Shown in pieces: positions 22,479 through 31,065 of a stretch of 36,497 nucleotides of DNA. The DNA is taken from the NCBI GenBank assembly GCA_051866775.1, contig JBJDXR010000032.1, forward strand, positions 1-36,497, given 5' to 3'. The notes beneath the pieces were generated by a model. It was given only the letters and a program-made list of their open reading frames with translations, ran no database searches and had not been told where the DNA came from. This DNA is from RUG626 sp051866775. GTDB lineage: Bacteria; Bacillota; Clostridia; Oscillospirales; Oscillospiraceae. The stretch's first letter is position 1; each line of letters begins with the position of its first letter. The position numbers and the translations under genes are program-made.

Positions 22479-23393
22479 TTATTGCACCCCCAGAAGCTTT
22501 AAAATCAGCGCCATGCGTATATATTTGCCGTTCAAAACCTGCTTAAAGTAGCAGGCGCGGGGATCCGAGTCTATGGCGGTGGAGATCTCGTTTACGCGGG
22601 GCAGTGGGTGGAGTATGGACATATCCGCTTTCGCGGTCTTAAGCTTGTCCGTTGTGAGGATGTAGGTGTCCTTAAGACGGGCGTAATCATCCTCGCTTAC
22701 GAACCGCTCGCGCTGCACCCTTGTCATGTAGAGGATGTCCAGCTGGGGCATCGCCTCCGAGAGGGACTCCGTCTCGCGGTATTTGACTTCACGCTTGTCG
22801 AGAATGTCGGTTTTGACGCTCTCGGGTAATTTAAGCTCCTCCGGAGCTATGAGTACAAAGTCCACATCATCATAGCGGCTCATTGCACCGATGAGGGAGT
22901 GGACGGTTCTGCCGAATTTCAGGTCTCCGCAGCAGCCGACGGTCATGTGGTCGAGCCTGCCCTTCTCGCGCTTTATGGTGAGAAGATCCGTTAGGGTCTG
23001 GGTGGGGTGGTAGTGGCCGCCGTCACCGGCGTTGATCACAGGGATAGAGGCGTACATATCCGCCACCATGGGAGCTCCCTCCTTGGGATGGCGCATGGCT
23101 ATTATGTCCGCGAAGCAGCTGATGACCCGCGCAGTGTCAGCCACGCTCTCACCCTTTGAGGCAGAGCTTGATTGGGCCTCCGAAAAGCCGAGAACGCTGC
23201 CGCCAAGCTCCAGCATCGCCGCCTCAAAGGACAGGCGAGTGCGGGTGGAAGGCTCGTAAAAAAGTGTGGCGATCTTCTTCCCGCGGCACTTTTCAGAATA
23301 TTTTCCCGGGTTTGAGATTATGTCCTCGGCGGTGGCGATAAGCTGATCAATCTCGCCGGTGGTGAGCTGCTGTATATCTATAAGCCCGTTCAT
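22479..23393 (-). CDS. pyrB: aspartate carbamoyltransferase catalytic subunit
   Basis: A 304-residue PyrB, which condenses carbamoyl phosphate with aspartate in pyrimidine synthesis. The carbamoyl-phosphate loop is PSTRTRLSFE, and HPLPR lies in ILHPLPRVNEI near the C-terminus; GDGGHYHPTQTLTDLLTI is also diagnostic. It overlaps pyrE by 4 bp. With PyrI next to it, the E. coli-like heteromeric holoenzyme is expected. Confidence 0.97.
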   Translation of the reverse strand: MNGLIDIQQLTTGEIDQLIATAEDIISNPGKYSEKCRGKKIATLFYEPSTRTRLSFEAAMLELGGSVLGFSEAQSSSASKGESVADTARVISCFADIIAMRHPKEGAPMVADMYASIPVINAGDGGHYHPTQTLTDLLTIKREKGRLDHMTVGCCGDLKFGRTVHSLIGAMSRYDDVDFVLIAPEELKLPESVKTDILDKREVKYRETESLSEAMPQLDILYMTRVQRERFVSEDDYARLKDTYILTTDKLKTAKADMSILHPLPRVNEISTAIDSDPRACYFKQVLNGKYIRMALILKLLGVQ

Positions 23394-24028
23394 TTTGTGC
23401 CTCCTATCCAGCTCTCGTCTGCGGGGTTGTTACGGAAGGCGATGAGACGCTGTATATCTGATTCGGGAATATAGCCCTCTTCCGCCGCCACCTGAGCCAC
23501 CGTGTCAAAGTCGGTAAGGCTCACGGCCTTTACGTTTGCTGCGGCAAGGCGCTCAAGGCCCTTCTTCATGCCGTAGGTGAAGATGCACACAATGCCCAGC
23601 ACCTCGGCCCCCTCCTCCCGGAGGGCGTCCACAACCTCAAGTACGCTGCCGCCAGTGGAGATGAGGTCCTCAACGACTACGACCTTCTCACCCCGCTCCA
23701 GCTTACCCTCAATACGGTTCTGCCTGCCGTGGTCCTTGTTTCCGGAGCGGACATAGCCCATGGGAAGGCCCATTATATGGGCGGTTATGGCCGCGTGGGC
23801 GATACCTGCGGTGCTGGTACCCATAAGGGCCTCCGCCTCAGGGAAGTTTTCCTTTATGAGAGCCGCCAAGCCGTTTTCAACATCGCAGCGGACATCGTTA
23901 TCGGAAAGGGTCAGGCGGTTGTCACAATAGACCGGGCTTTTTATGCCGCTGGCCCAAATAAATGGCTCCTCTGGTCTGAAAAATACGGCCTTTATTTTAA
24001 GAAGATCCTTTGCAATTTGCTTTTTCAT
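23390..24028 (-). CDS. pyrE: orotate phosphoribosyltransferase
   Basis: A 212-residue type I phosphoribosyltransferase that converts orotate and PRPP to OMP. The PRPP loop VVVEDLISTGGSV is intact, and GYVRSGNKDHGRQNRIEG is the flexible catalytic loop. It overlaps pyrF and pyrB by 4 bp each, indicating translational coupling. Confidence 0.96.
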   Translation of the reverse strand: MKKQIAKDLLKIKAVFFRPEEPFIWASGIKSPVYCDNRLTLSDNDVRCDVENGLAALIKENFPEAEALMGTSTAGIAHAAITAHIMGLPMGYVRSGNKDHGRQNRIEGKLERGEKVVVVEDLISTGGSVLEVVDALREEGAEVLGIVCIFTYGMKKGLERLAAANVKAVSLTDFDTVAQVAAEEGYIPESDIQRLIAFRNNPADESWIGGTK

Positions 24029-24732
24029 TTTGTACCTCCAACAAATTCTTCCATACAGCGCCTGTATGCGGCCACGGGGTCGGACACCGCTGTTATCGGC
24101 CTGCCGACCACTATGTAATCGGAGCCGATCCTGTTTGCCTCCGCCGGGGTCATTACCCGTTTCTGGTCGCCCACATCGCCGTCGGCAAAGCGTACGCCCG
24201 GCGTAACGGTCAAAAAGCCAGCGCCGCAGGCGCTGTGAACGGTTTGAGCCTCCAGCGGAGAGCAGACCACGCCGTCAAGCCCGGCGACCTTGGCGTTTTG
24301 AGCGTATTTCATAACGGTTTGAGGAAGCTCGCCGGTGATCCCCAGCTCGTTTGACATTACCTCCTGAGATATGGAGGTGAGCATGGTGACGGCTATGAGG
24401 ATCGGGCGTGTACCGTCGGGACGGGTGAGGCCCTCCACGGCGGCGCGCATCATATCTATCCCGCCGCCGGCGTGAAGGTTTGTCATATCCACGTCAAGAC
24501 GGGAGAGCACGCTCATGGCCTTTTTAACGGTGTTGGGTATGTCGTGGAGCTTGAGGTCAAGGAATATCTTATGCCCGCGATCCTTTATCGCCCGGACTAT
24601 CGACGGCCCCTCGGCGTAGTACAGCTCCATACCTATCTTCACAAAGGGCTTTTCGGAACCAAACTTGTCCAGAAATTCCAGCGTCGCCGCAGCGGATGAA
24701 AAATCACAGGCGACGATAACATCTCTTCCCAT
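24025..24732 (-). CDS. pyrF: orotidine 5'-phosphate decarboxylase
   Basis: A 235-residue TIM-barrel enzyme that decarboxylates OMP to UMP. The active-site segment FLDLKLHDIPNTV holds the catalytic Lys/Asp pair, and VTPGVRF and YIVVGRPI bind the phosphate. It overlaps the pyrD stop by one base and pyrE by four. Confidence 0.96.
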   Translation of the reverse strand: MGRDVIVACDFSSAAATLEFLDKFGSEKPFVKIGMELYYAEGPSIVRAIKDRGHKIFLDLKLHDIPNTVKKAMSVLSRLDVDMTNLHAGGGIDMMRAAVEGLTRPDGTRPILIAVTMLTSISQEVMSNELGITGELPQTVMKYAQNAKVAGLDGVVCSPLEAQTVHSACGAGFLTVTPGVRFADGDVGDQKRVMTPAEANRIGSDYIVVGRPITAVSDPVAAYRRCMEEFVGGTK

Positions 24733-25643
24733 TAGTGGGCACCTCCTATAATCTCACTTAAGCTTTCTATTCCCAGCCGCCCCATAGCCTCGGGAAGGCC
24801 CTCGACTATCTCCTTGGCGGCAAAGGGGTTTTTCAGGTTTGCCGCGCCGACCTCCACGGCCGTGGCTCCGGCGAGCATCATCTCTATCACATCCTCCGGC
24901 GTGGAGACGCCGCCCATGCCGATGATTGGGATATCTACGGCGTTATAGACCTGCCAGACCATCCTGAGGGCTACCGGCAACACAGCCGGGCCGGAGAGGC
25001 CCCCCGTTGTGTTTTTAAGGAGCGGGGCGCGTCTTTTTAGGTCTATTCTCATGCCCAAAAGCGTATTTATCAGGCTTATGCCGTCGGCTCCCGCATCCTC
25101 ACAGGCGCGGGCAACGGCGGCGATATCCGCCGTGTTTGGGGTGAGCTTCATAAAGACGGGCTTCTTCGTAACGGCTTTTACGGCCCTTGTCACCTCGGCG
25201 GCGCCCTCCGGCGTTGTGCCGAAGCTCATGCCGCCTCCGTGGACGTTGGGACAGCTTATATTGACCTCAATAAGCCCGACGCCCTCCTCCTTGTCGATCC
25301 TGCCGCAGCATTCAACATATTCATCAAGAGAAAAGCCGCTTATATTTGCCACCACCGGCTTGTGAAATACCTGCCGAAGCTTGGGAAGCTCCTCGGAGAT
25401 GACCTTGTCTATTCCGGGGTTTTGAAGACCCACGGAGTTTAAAAGCCCGCCTGCAGTCTCTGCGATGCGGGGCGTGTCGTTTCCAAAACGAGGCTCGCGG
25501 GTCGTCCCCTTAAAGGAAAATGAGCCGAGAAGGTTTATATCGTAAAGCTCCGAAAATTCATACCCGTACCCGAAGGTGCCGCTGGCGGGTATGACGGGGT
25601 TTGTAAGCTCAAGGCCCGCCAGGGTAACTTCCGTATTTACCAT
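24732..25643 (-). CDS. pyrD: dihydroorotate dehydrogenase, catalytic subunit (class 1B)
   Basis: A 303-residue FMN-binding TIM barrel, taken from the ATG at 25643 (AAAGGAGG upstream); a longer frame to 25682 lacks a site and lies inside pyrK. Landmarks are NPVIPASGTFGYG, NISCPNVHGG and the FMN phosphate loop IIGMGGVST. It oxidises dihydroorotate to orotate; with PyrK next to it the acceptor is NAD+, the class 1B arrangement. The start overlaps the pyrK end by 7 bp. Confidence 0.96.
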   Translation of the reverse strand: MVNTEVTLAGLELTNPVIPASGTFGYGYEFSELYDINLLGSFSFKGTTREPRFGNDTPRIAETAGGLLNSVGLQNPGIDKVISEELPKLRQVFHKPVVANISGFSLDEYVECCGRIDKEEGVGLIEVNISCPNVHGGGMSFGTTPEGAAEVTRAVKAVTKKPVFMKLTPNTADIAAVARACEDAGADGISLINTLLGMRIDLKRRAPLLKNTTGGLSGPAVLPVALRMVWQVYNAVDIPIIGMGGVSTPEDVIEMMLAGATAVEVGAANLKNPFAAKEIVEGLPEAMGRLGIESLSEIIGGAH

Positions 25644-26365
25644 ATGATCTCCTCCTTTGTTAGCACCGGCCCGTCCTTGCATATGCGTTTGTTTCCGTAT
25701 TTCGTCTTACAGGAGCAGCCCATGCAGGCGCCAAAGCCGCAGCCCATGCGCTCCTCAAAGGAGTACTGTCCGCCGGTAGTGCTTTTTGCGTATACCGCCC
25801 TCAGCATCGGCTCCGGGCCGCAGGCATAGGTGTGGGAGTAGGTAAGGTCCATGGCGTCCGTCACAAATCCCTTTATACCGTAGGAACCGTCCGCTGTCGT
25901 AACTTTTACATCTGTTCCCAGGGCCGCGAATTTATCCTCATAAAAGACCTCGTCCGACGAATTAAAACCCAAAATGACCGAGACCTGCTTGTTATCAGAA
26001 ACCAGCTTTTTTGCCAGGGCGTACATTGGGGGTACGCCCGCGCCGCCGCCGATTAGCAGAGGTTTTTCTCCGGAAAGCTCCGTATTATAGCCGTTTCCAA
26101 GACCTGATAGGATGTCAAGCTCCGCGCCGGGAGCAAGCTCCGCCATATACCTTGTTCCCCGGCCCACCGCCTTATATATGATGGTAAGGCTGCCATCTGT
26201 CCAGTCACAGACGGATATCGGCCTGCGCAGGTAAAAGCCCTCCAGCTCGATATTTACAAACTGTCCCGGTCGGGATATCCCGGAGGTGTCTCCGGTGAGG
26301 ACCATCTCATAGGTGTTGCGTGCGATCTCCCGGTTTGAGATAATTTCAAATATTCCCTTTTTCAT
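25637..26365 (-). CDS. pyrK: dihydroorotate dehydrogenase electron-transfer subunit
   Basis: A 242-residue ferredoxin-NADP reductase-type protein from the ATG at 26365 (GAAGGAGGCGG ahead). FAD binds through LRRPISVCDW, NAD through LLIGGGAGVPPM, and a [2Fe-2S] cluster through the Cys of ERMGCGFGACMGCSC and the downstream ICKDGPV. It passes electrons from PyrD to NAD+. Overlaps pyrC by 4 bp. Confidence 0.95.
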   Translation of the reverse strand: MKKGIFEIISNREIARNTYEMVLTGDTSGISRPGQFVNIELEGFYLRRPISVCDWTDGSLTIIYKAVGRGTRYMAELAPGAELDILSGLGNGYNTELSGEKPLLIGGGAGVPPMYALAKKLVSDNKQVSVILGFNSSDEVFYEDKFAALGTDVKVTTADGSYGIKGFVTDAMDLTYSHTYACGPEPMLRAVYAKSTTGGQYSFEERMGCGFGACMGCSCKTKYGNKRICKDGPVLTKEEIIW

Positions 26366-27645
26366 TTTCCGCCTCCTTCGTACAGCCATACAGGGACTCC
26401 GCCGCAGAAGGTGGCAAGGCACCTGCCGCTGACGGGCATGCCCTCAAAGGGCGTGGCCCTGCCCATGGAGAGAAACTCTTCACTGTCTATTGCGTATTCA
26501 GCATTTAAGTCAAAAACCGTCAGATCCGCCGGCATGCCTGCCTTAAGCTCACCGCCGGGAAGCCCGAAGCGCCGCCTTGGAGCGGTACACATAAGCTCCA
26601 GCAGCCTCTCAAGGGATATGACGTTTTTCTTTACAAGACCGGTATACAGCACGGGAAATGCACATTCAAGCCCTACGATGCCGTTGAGGCTCTGCGCCAT
26701 ACCGCTGGATTTTTCGGCTGCTGAGTGGGGAGCGTGATCGGTAGCTATCATATCCACCGTACCATCGCACACCGCCTCAATGAGGGCTTCCCGGTCTGAC
26801 TCCGAGCGTATGGGCGGGTTCATACGGAATCTGCCCTCGTCCTTAAGCTCACCGTCGCTGAGCATCAGGTAATGGGGGCCGGTCTCGCAGGTCACGTCAA
26901 GGCCTTCGCATTTGGCCAGCCTTATGAGTGCGATGGACTCCTTGGTGGAAACATGACAGACGTGGTATTTACAGCCTGTCTCCCGCACAAGTTCAAGATC
27001 ACGCTCCACCTGCCGCCACTCGCTCTCCGAAGGGTTGCCTACAAGCTCGTGAGCGCGGGCAAATTTGCCGTCATGGGCGCTCCAGCCCTTTGTTAAAAGG
27101 CTCTCATCCTCGCAGTGGGCGGTTATTACTTTGTCAAGCTCCAGGGCGGAGCACATAGCCGAGCGCATCAGGCTGTCGCGCTGAACGCCCCTGCCGTCAT
27201 CGGAGAACCCGGCGACATATGGCGCAAGCCCTCCCATATCCGAAAGCTCGTTCCCAAGCTCGCCCCGTGTTATCGCCCCAAAGGGATATACATGCACACA
27301 GGCGTCCTGCGCAATGATGTCTGTCTGCACCTTCAGGTTTTCGGGCGTGTCCGGTACCGGGTTCAGGTTTGGCATGGTGCAGACCACCGTGCAGCCGCCG
27401 TGGGCAGCAGCACGGGTTCCGGTTCGGATCGTCTCTTTATAAGAAAAACCCGGCTCCCGCAGATGCACATGCACATCCGCAAAGCCGGGAAATATGTGGG
27501 CGCCGGTGAAATCGAAAACAGAAGCATCCTCGCCGTATGCGAGGCCGGGAGCAATGGCTTTGATAGTGCCGTTTTCAATAAGTATATCCGCCTTAGAAAA
27601 AACGCCGTCAGTAAAAACGGACGCATTTTTTAAACAAAAGTCCAT
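26362..27645 (-). CDS. pyrC: dihydroorotase
   Basis: A 427-residue amidohydrolase closing carbamoyl-aspartate to dihydroorotate. Zinc-binding HVHLREPG is near residue 60, the bridging region and HVST-type histidine motif lie centrally, and the catalytic Asp is in ATDHAPH. GAGGTGG precedes the ATG. First gene of pyrCKDFEBI. Carbamoyl-phosphate synthetase genes and pyrR are not in the window. Confidence 0.95.
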   Translation of the reverse strand: MDFCLKNASVFTDGVFSKADILIENGTIKAIAPGLAYGEDASVFDFTGAHIFPGFADVHVHLREPGFSYKETIRTGTRAAAHGGCTVVCTMPNLNPVPDTPENLKVQTDIIAQDACVHVYPFGAITRGELGNELSDMGGLAPYVAGFSDDGRGVQRDSLMRSAMCSALELDKVITAHCEDESLLTKGWSAHDGKFARAHELVGNPSESEWRQVERDLELVRETGCKYHVCHVSTKESIALIRLAKCEGLDVTCETGPHYLMLSDGELKDEGRFRMNPPIRSESDREALIEAVCDGTVDMIATDHAPHSAAEKSSGMAQSLNGIVGLECAFPVLYTGLVKKNVISLERLLELMCTAPRRRFGLPGGELKAGMPADLTVFDLNAEYAIDSEEFLSMGRATPFEGMPVSGRCLATFCGGVPVWLYEGGGK

Positions 27646-27663
27646 TTATCCACCTCACGACAC

Positions 27664-27690
27664 AAAAAATCCCGCGGCAAGGCCCGCAGG
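27664..27690 (-). terminator. second terminator-like hairpin in pyr leader
   Basis: On the minus strand CCTGCGG (27684-27690) pairs with CCGCGGG (27671-27677) with one G-U, followed by ATTTTTT. It ends about 19 nt before the pyrC start, so read-through or refolding is required for expression. Confidence 0.7.
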
Positions 27691-27695
27691 AACAC

Positions 27696-27722
27696 AAAAA
27701 ATCGCAGGGGAGTGCGCCCTGC
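27696..27722 (-). terminator. first terminator in pyr leader (attenuator)
   Basis: On the minus strand GCAGGG (27717-27722) pairs with CCCTGC (27704-27709), then GATTTTTT. Inside the leader, about 50 nt after the predicted transcription start, hence an attenuator candidate. Confidence 0.75.
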
Positions 27723-27744
27723 CGATATGTCCTCTTGCCGGCAG
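27719..27744 (-). promoter_or_regulatory. competing (antiterminator) hairpin in pyr leader
   Basis: CTGCCG (27739-27744 in minus sense) can pair with CGGCAG (27719-27724), which contains four bases of the 5' arm of the first terminator. The two structures exclude each other. The loop carries GCAAGAGGACATAT; it has AGAGG in common with PyrR-binding loops but I do not see the full consensus. Confidence 0.5.
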
Positions 27745-27776
27745 CTCTGTACCGCGCTTAAAGATCCATTGCTAAT

Positions 27777-27805
27777 ATAGTATCAGCTTACCTTAAGAAT
27801 GTCAA
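27777..27805 (-). promoter_or_regulatory. pyr operon promoter
   Basis: On the minus strand TTGACA (27800-27805), 17-bp spacer, TACTAT (27777-27782). It places the start near 27770 and gives a leader of about 125 nt before pyrC. Confidence 0.85.
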
Positions 27806-27837
27806 CATCGTTTTGCACCAAGTTTAGGGCAAACAGA

Positions 27838-27872
27838 CAGCTCCCCCTCGACATAATGAGGGGGAGCTGTTT
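27838..27872. terminator. hairpin downstream of Na/Pi cotransporter gene
   Basis: Perfect 12-bp stem CAGCTCCCCCTC / GAGGGGGAGCTG with an 8-nt loop. The T tracts on either side are short (TCTGTTTG on the minus strand). It probably ends the minus-strand phosphate operon about 100 bp after its stop. Between it and the stop (27873-27967) there are further GC-rich inverted repeats (CCGCC/GGCGG at 27928-27941) but no gene. Confidence 0.6.
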
Positions 27873-27967
27873 CCAGTAACGTTTTTAAAATGTTTACCCT
27901 GACGCGCCAGAAAACGCGCAGGCTCCCGCCGTGAGGCGGCAGTGAACCGCGTGCCATAGGCGGCGCC

Positions 27968-29734
27968 TTATAGCTTCTCCGGAAGATTATACTTTACCTT
28001 GTAATAGTCGTAATAATCGTTAAATTCCTTGGTATCGCCGCTGCGGACCTGCTGTAAAAACTCGTGAACGCCCATGTTGATGTTTTCATGGGCCATCTCC
28101 AGCATGTATCCGGCGACGTTGGAGCAGTGGTCGGAGACGCGCTCCATATTTGTGAGAAGATCTGTAAGGATAAAACCAAGCTCGATGGTACACTCACCGC
28201 TCTGAAGACGGATGACGTGGTTCTTCCTTATCTGGTCTTTCAGATTGTCCACTACCTGCTCAAGAGGCTCGACCATCATGGCGGAATTCATGTCGTTGTC
28301 CCGGAAGGCCGCCAATGCCAGCTGCAGAATCTCACTGACCGCGCCGATCATGGTGGATATTTCAAGCTGAGCCTCGCTTGAGAAGGTGAGATTCTTGTCG
28401 TGTATCTCCTCGGCAGATTCGAGTATATTTACCGAATGGTCGGATATGCGCTCAAAGTCGCTTATCATGTGCAGGAGCTTGGTGGCCTCCGCACTATCCG
28501 AACTGTTCATGTTTTGGCTTGATAGCTTAACAAGGTATGTGCCCAGCTTATCCTCGTAATAGTCCACCCGGTCTTCGGCGTCGTGGATGGTGTCATACAT
28601 CTTCTCGTCGTAATTGGAGAGCTGCCTGAAGGATTCAAGCAGAGATTCGACGGAAAGCTCCGCCATGGCTATGGTCACTGTGCGGCAGCGTTCAATAGCT
28701 ACGGAAGGAGTGTTGAGGAGGCGCTCATCCAAAAGCTGGATCTGCTCATCCTTCTCGGTGTCCTTAACGAGGATACAAGCCAGCTTTTCAAGCCACTTGG
28801 TGAGCGGCATGAGTATGGCCAGAGCCAGAATCTTGAAAACTGTGTGCACCACGGCTATGCCCAGAGGCGTCGCCGCTGCCGAGGTAAAGGCAGAGAAATC
28901 AAACAGCGTAGTTATTAGGTAATACAGCGGCAGCAGTATCAGTGTGGCGAGCACGTTGAACAGCAGGTGAATCATTGCCGCGCGACGTGCGTTTTTCGAG
29001 GCACCGGCGGAGGAGATCATGGCACTTACGCAGGTGCCGATGTTCTGGCCCATGATAACGGGGACTGCCGTTGCGTATGTTATGCCCCCCGTCACGGTGA
29101 GCGCCTGAAGAATACCGACCGACGCGGAGGAGGACTGGATGATCGCAGTGAACGCGGTTCCGATAAGGACACCCAGTAAGGGGTTGGAGAATACCGTGAG
29201 GAATCTGGTAAAACCGGGAACATCCCGCAACCCGGATACCGAGTCGGACATGGTCTCCATGCCGAACATCAGAACGGCAAAACCCAGCAGGATCATGCCG
29301 GTGTCCTTCTTCTTCTGGTTCTTCTGGAACATATAAAAGACGATGCCGATGAGGGCCAGCACCGGTGTGAAGGAGGAGGGCTTCAAAAGCTGAATAAAGA
29401 AGTTCTCTCCCTCTATTCCGGTGAGGCTCAAAATCCAGGAGGTGATCGAGGTGCCCAGATTTGCCCCCATTATGACGCCGATGGACTGACGCAGCGTCAT
29501 AATACCGGAGTTAACGAAGCCCACGACCATTACGGTGGTGGCGGACGAGGACTGAATGATGGCTGTGATGGCCAGCCCCAGCAAAAAGCCCCTGGTGGTG
29601 CTTGAGGTCATGCTGGCCAGCAGAGATTTCATCTTGTGGCCCGCCCGCTTTTCAAGGGCCGCGCTCATCAGATTCATACCAAACAGGAACATGGCAAGTC
29701 CGCCAAGCAGCGTCAGTACATCAAAAATATCCAT
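27968..29734 (-). CDS. Na/Pi cotransporter with C-terminal PhoU-like domain
   Basis: A 588-residue membrane protein of the NptA/YjbB (PNaS) family. The two inverted halves each contain the signature QSSSA (61-65 and 200-204), with about eight hydrophobic segments up to residue 320. The C-terminal 240 residues are a helical PhoU-like domain with the repeated ISDFERISDHSVNI / LTNMERVSDHCSNVAGY pattern that binds metal clusters in PhoU. It moves phosphate across the cytoplasmic membrane; relatives have been linked to both uptake and export. It lies 62 bp after the PhoR-like kinase gene on the same strand, which supports a phosphate role. Confidence 0.93.
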   Translation of the reverse strand: MDIFDVLTLLGGLAMFLFGMNLMSAALEKRAGHKMKSLLASMTSSTTRGFLLGLAITAIIQSSSATTVMVVGFVNSGIMTLRQSIGVIMGANLGTSITSWILSLTGIEGENFFIQLLKPSSFTPVLALIGIVFYMFQKNQKKKDTGMILLGFAVLMFGMETMSDSVSGLRDVPGFTRFLTVFSNPLLGVLIGTAFTAIIQSSSASVGILQALTVTGGITYATAVPVIMGQNIGTCVSAMISSAGASKNARRAAMIHLLFNVLATLILLPLYYLITTLFDFSAFTSAAATPLGIAVVHTVFKILALAILMPLTKWLEKLACILVKDTEKDEQIQLLDERLLNTPSVAIERCRTVTIAMAELSVESLLESFRQLSNYDEKMYDTIHDAEDRVDYYEDKLGTYLVKLSSQNMNSSDSAEATKLLHMISDFERISDHSVNILESAEEIHDKNLTFSSEAQLEISTMIGAVSEILQLALAAFRDNDMNSAMMVEPLEQVVDNLKDQIRKNHVIRLQSGECTIELGFILTDLLTNMERVSDHCSNVAGYMLEMAHENINMGVHEFLQQVRSGDTKEFNDYYDYYKVKYNLPEKL

Positions 29735-29796
29735 ATATGGAGATCCTCCTGCGCAATTTCATGCATTTCTCTTTTTATTAGGGGAGTTTTCCGCTT

Positions 29797-31065
29797 TTAA
29801 AATGTGACGGTGACCGTTGTTCCCTTGCCGGGGTCACTTTTGATAGCGATGTCGGCACCATGATATGCCGCGGCGTGCTTTACGATGGAAAGACCCAGAC
29901 CCGTTCCGCCAATCGCCTTGGAGTGGCTCTTATCCACCCGGTAGAAGCGCTCAAATACCCTGTCGATATGCTCCCGGGGTATACCAATGCCGGTATCTGT
30001 TACCGACACAACCGGGTGGCCTGAGCGGACGGCGACGGTCACATTGACGCTCCCATTCTCCACGTTGTATTTTATGGCGTTGTCACATATGTTGTATATC
30101 ATCTCGTCAAGAATGGCCTGTATACCGCGGACCTTCACCGGCTCTCCGTCGAGGCTTATTTTTATGCCGCGCTCCGCAGCTACAATGGAGAGCCGCTTTA
30201 CGACCTCCTCGGCCAGATAGTAAAGGTCGACTTCCTCCTTATCAATGGTGAAAGAGCCGTCGTCAAGCTGGGAGAGGCGGATTATGTCGTTTATAAGAGT
30301 GATAAGACGGCCGGATTCATCATGTATGCTCTTTGCAAAGGACGCTACGTCATCGGGCTTAACGATGCCGTTCATCATTATTTCTGAGATTCCGTAGATA
30401 GAGGTGAGGGGGGTCTTAAGCTCGTGGGAAACATTGGAGGAAAAATCATGGCGCATGGCCTCCCTCTGCGCCTTCTCGGTTATGTCCAGACAGACCATGA
30501 CCGCGCCGCTTATCTCTCCGCCCACTTCCACAGGGTTTGCGAGTATCTGGTAGACGCGCCCGTCCAGCTTGACTATGCGCTCGTTATGCTGCCCCTTGAG
30601 GGCAAGCTCGGCGCTCTCCCTGAAAAAGCCGGAGCCGGAAAGCCCGCTTGAAGGCACGCTGCCCATCAGCCGCTGTGCGCTGGAGTTATAGGAGAGTATG
30701 TTTCCGTTGGTGTCTATGAGCACAAAGCCCTCGGCCATGTTGTCGGTGATGGCGCGGAATTCCCGCTGCTGCCTGCGCAGCTCGTCCATCTGACGGCTTA
30801 TGAGCACATTCTGATGGCTCAGGCGGTTTGTTAAGGGAAGAATCTCAGGATAGCTGTGTTCATCCTCCGGATTTTCAAGGTCAATCCGGTTAAAGGGGGC
30901 CACAATGCCCTTGGCCATAATGTACGCAAGCAGCGCCGAAAGCACGAGAAGTATGGAGGCGATTGGGATTATCATCTTTGGCGGAAGTCCGAAGGAGGCC
31001 GCCAGACACAGCAAAAAATTTACTGCTGCCACGGAGAAAATGCTCCAAAATATTCGCCTTTTCAT
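29797..31065 (-). CDS. phoR: PhoR-like sensor histidine kinase
   Basis: A 422-residue membrane kinase. Two transmembrane segments (about 6-25, 31-51) have almost no extracellular loop, then a linker, a PAS domain (105-200), and the HisKA domain with phosphorylatable H214 (SSNVSHELKTPL). The ATPase domain shows the N box NICDNAIKYN, DTGIGIP and GGTGLGLSI. A PAS domain between membrane and HisKA and the absence of a periplasmic sensor are typical of PhoR, which reads phosphate status through the transporter and PhoU. It overlaps the regulator gene by 4 bp. The name rests on domain order and on the adjacent phosphate transporter with PhoU domain. Confidence 0.85.
   Translation of the reverse strand: MKRRIFWSIFSVAAVNFLLCLAASFGLPPKMIIPIASILLVLSALLAYIMAKGIVAPFNRIDLENPEDEHSYPEILPLTNRLSHQNVLISRQMDELRRQQREFRAITDNMAEGFVLIDTNGNILSYNSSAQRLMGSVPSSGLSGSGFFRESAELALKGQHNERIVKLDGRVYQILANPVEVGGEISGAVMVCLDITEKAQREAMRHDFSSNVSHELKTPLTSIYGISEIMMNGIVKPDDVASFAKSIHDESGRLITLINDIIRLSQLDDGSFTIDKEEVDLYYLAEEVVKRLSIVAAERGIKISLDGEPVKVRGIQAILDEMIYNICDNAIKYNVENGSVNVTVAVRSGHPVVSVTDTGIGIPREHIDRVFERFYRVDKSHSKAIGGTGLGLSIVKHAAAYHGADIAIKSDPGKGTTVTVTF

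Noticed and set aside
27719..27744. PyrR-binding site in the pyr leader
   Set aside because: Only AGAGG in the loop matches; the conserved flanking bases of the PyrR hairpin are not evident, so I list it only as a competing hairpin.
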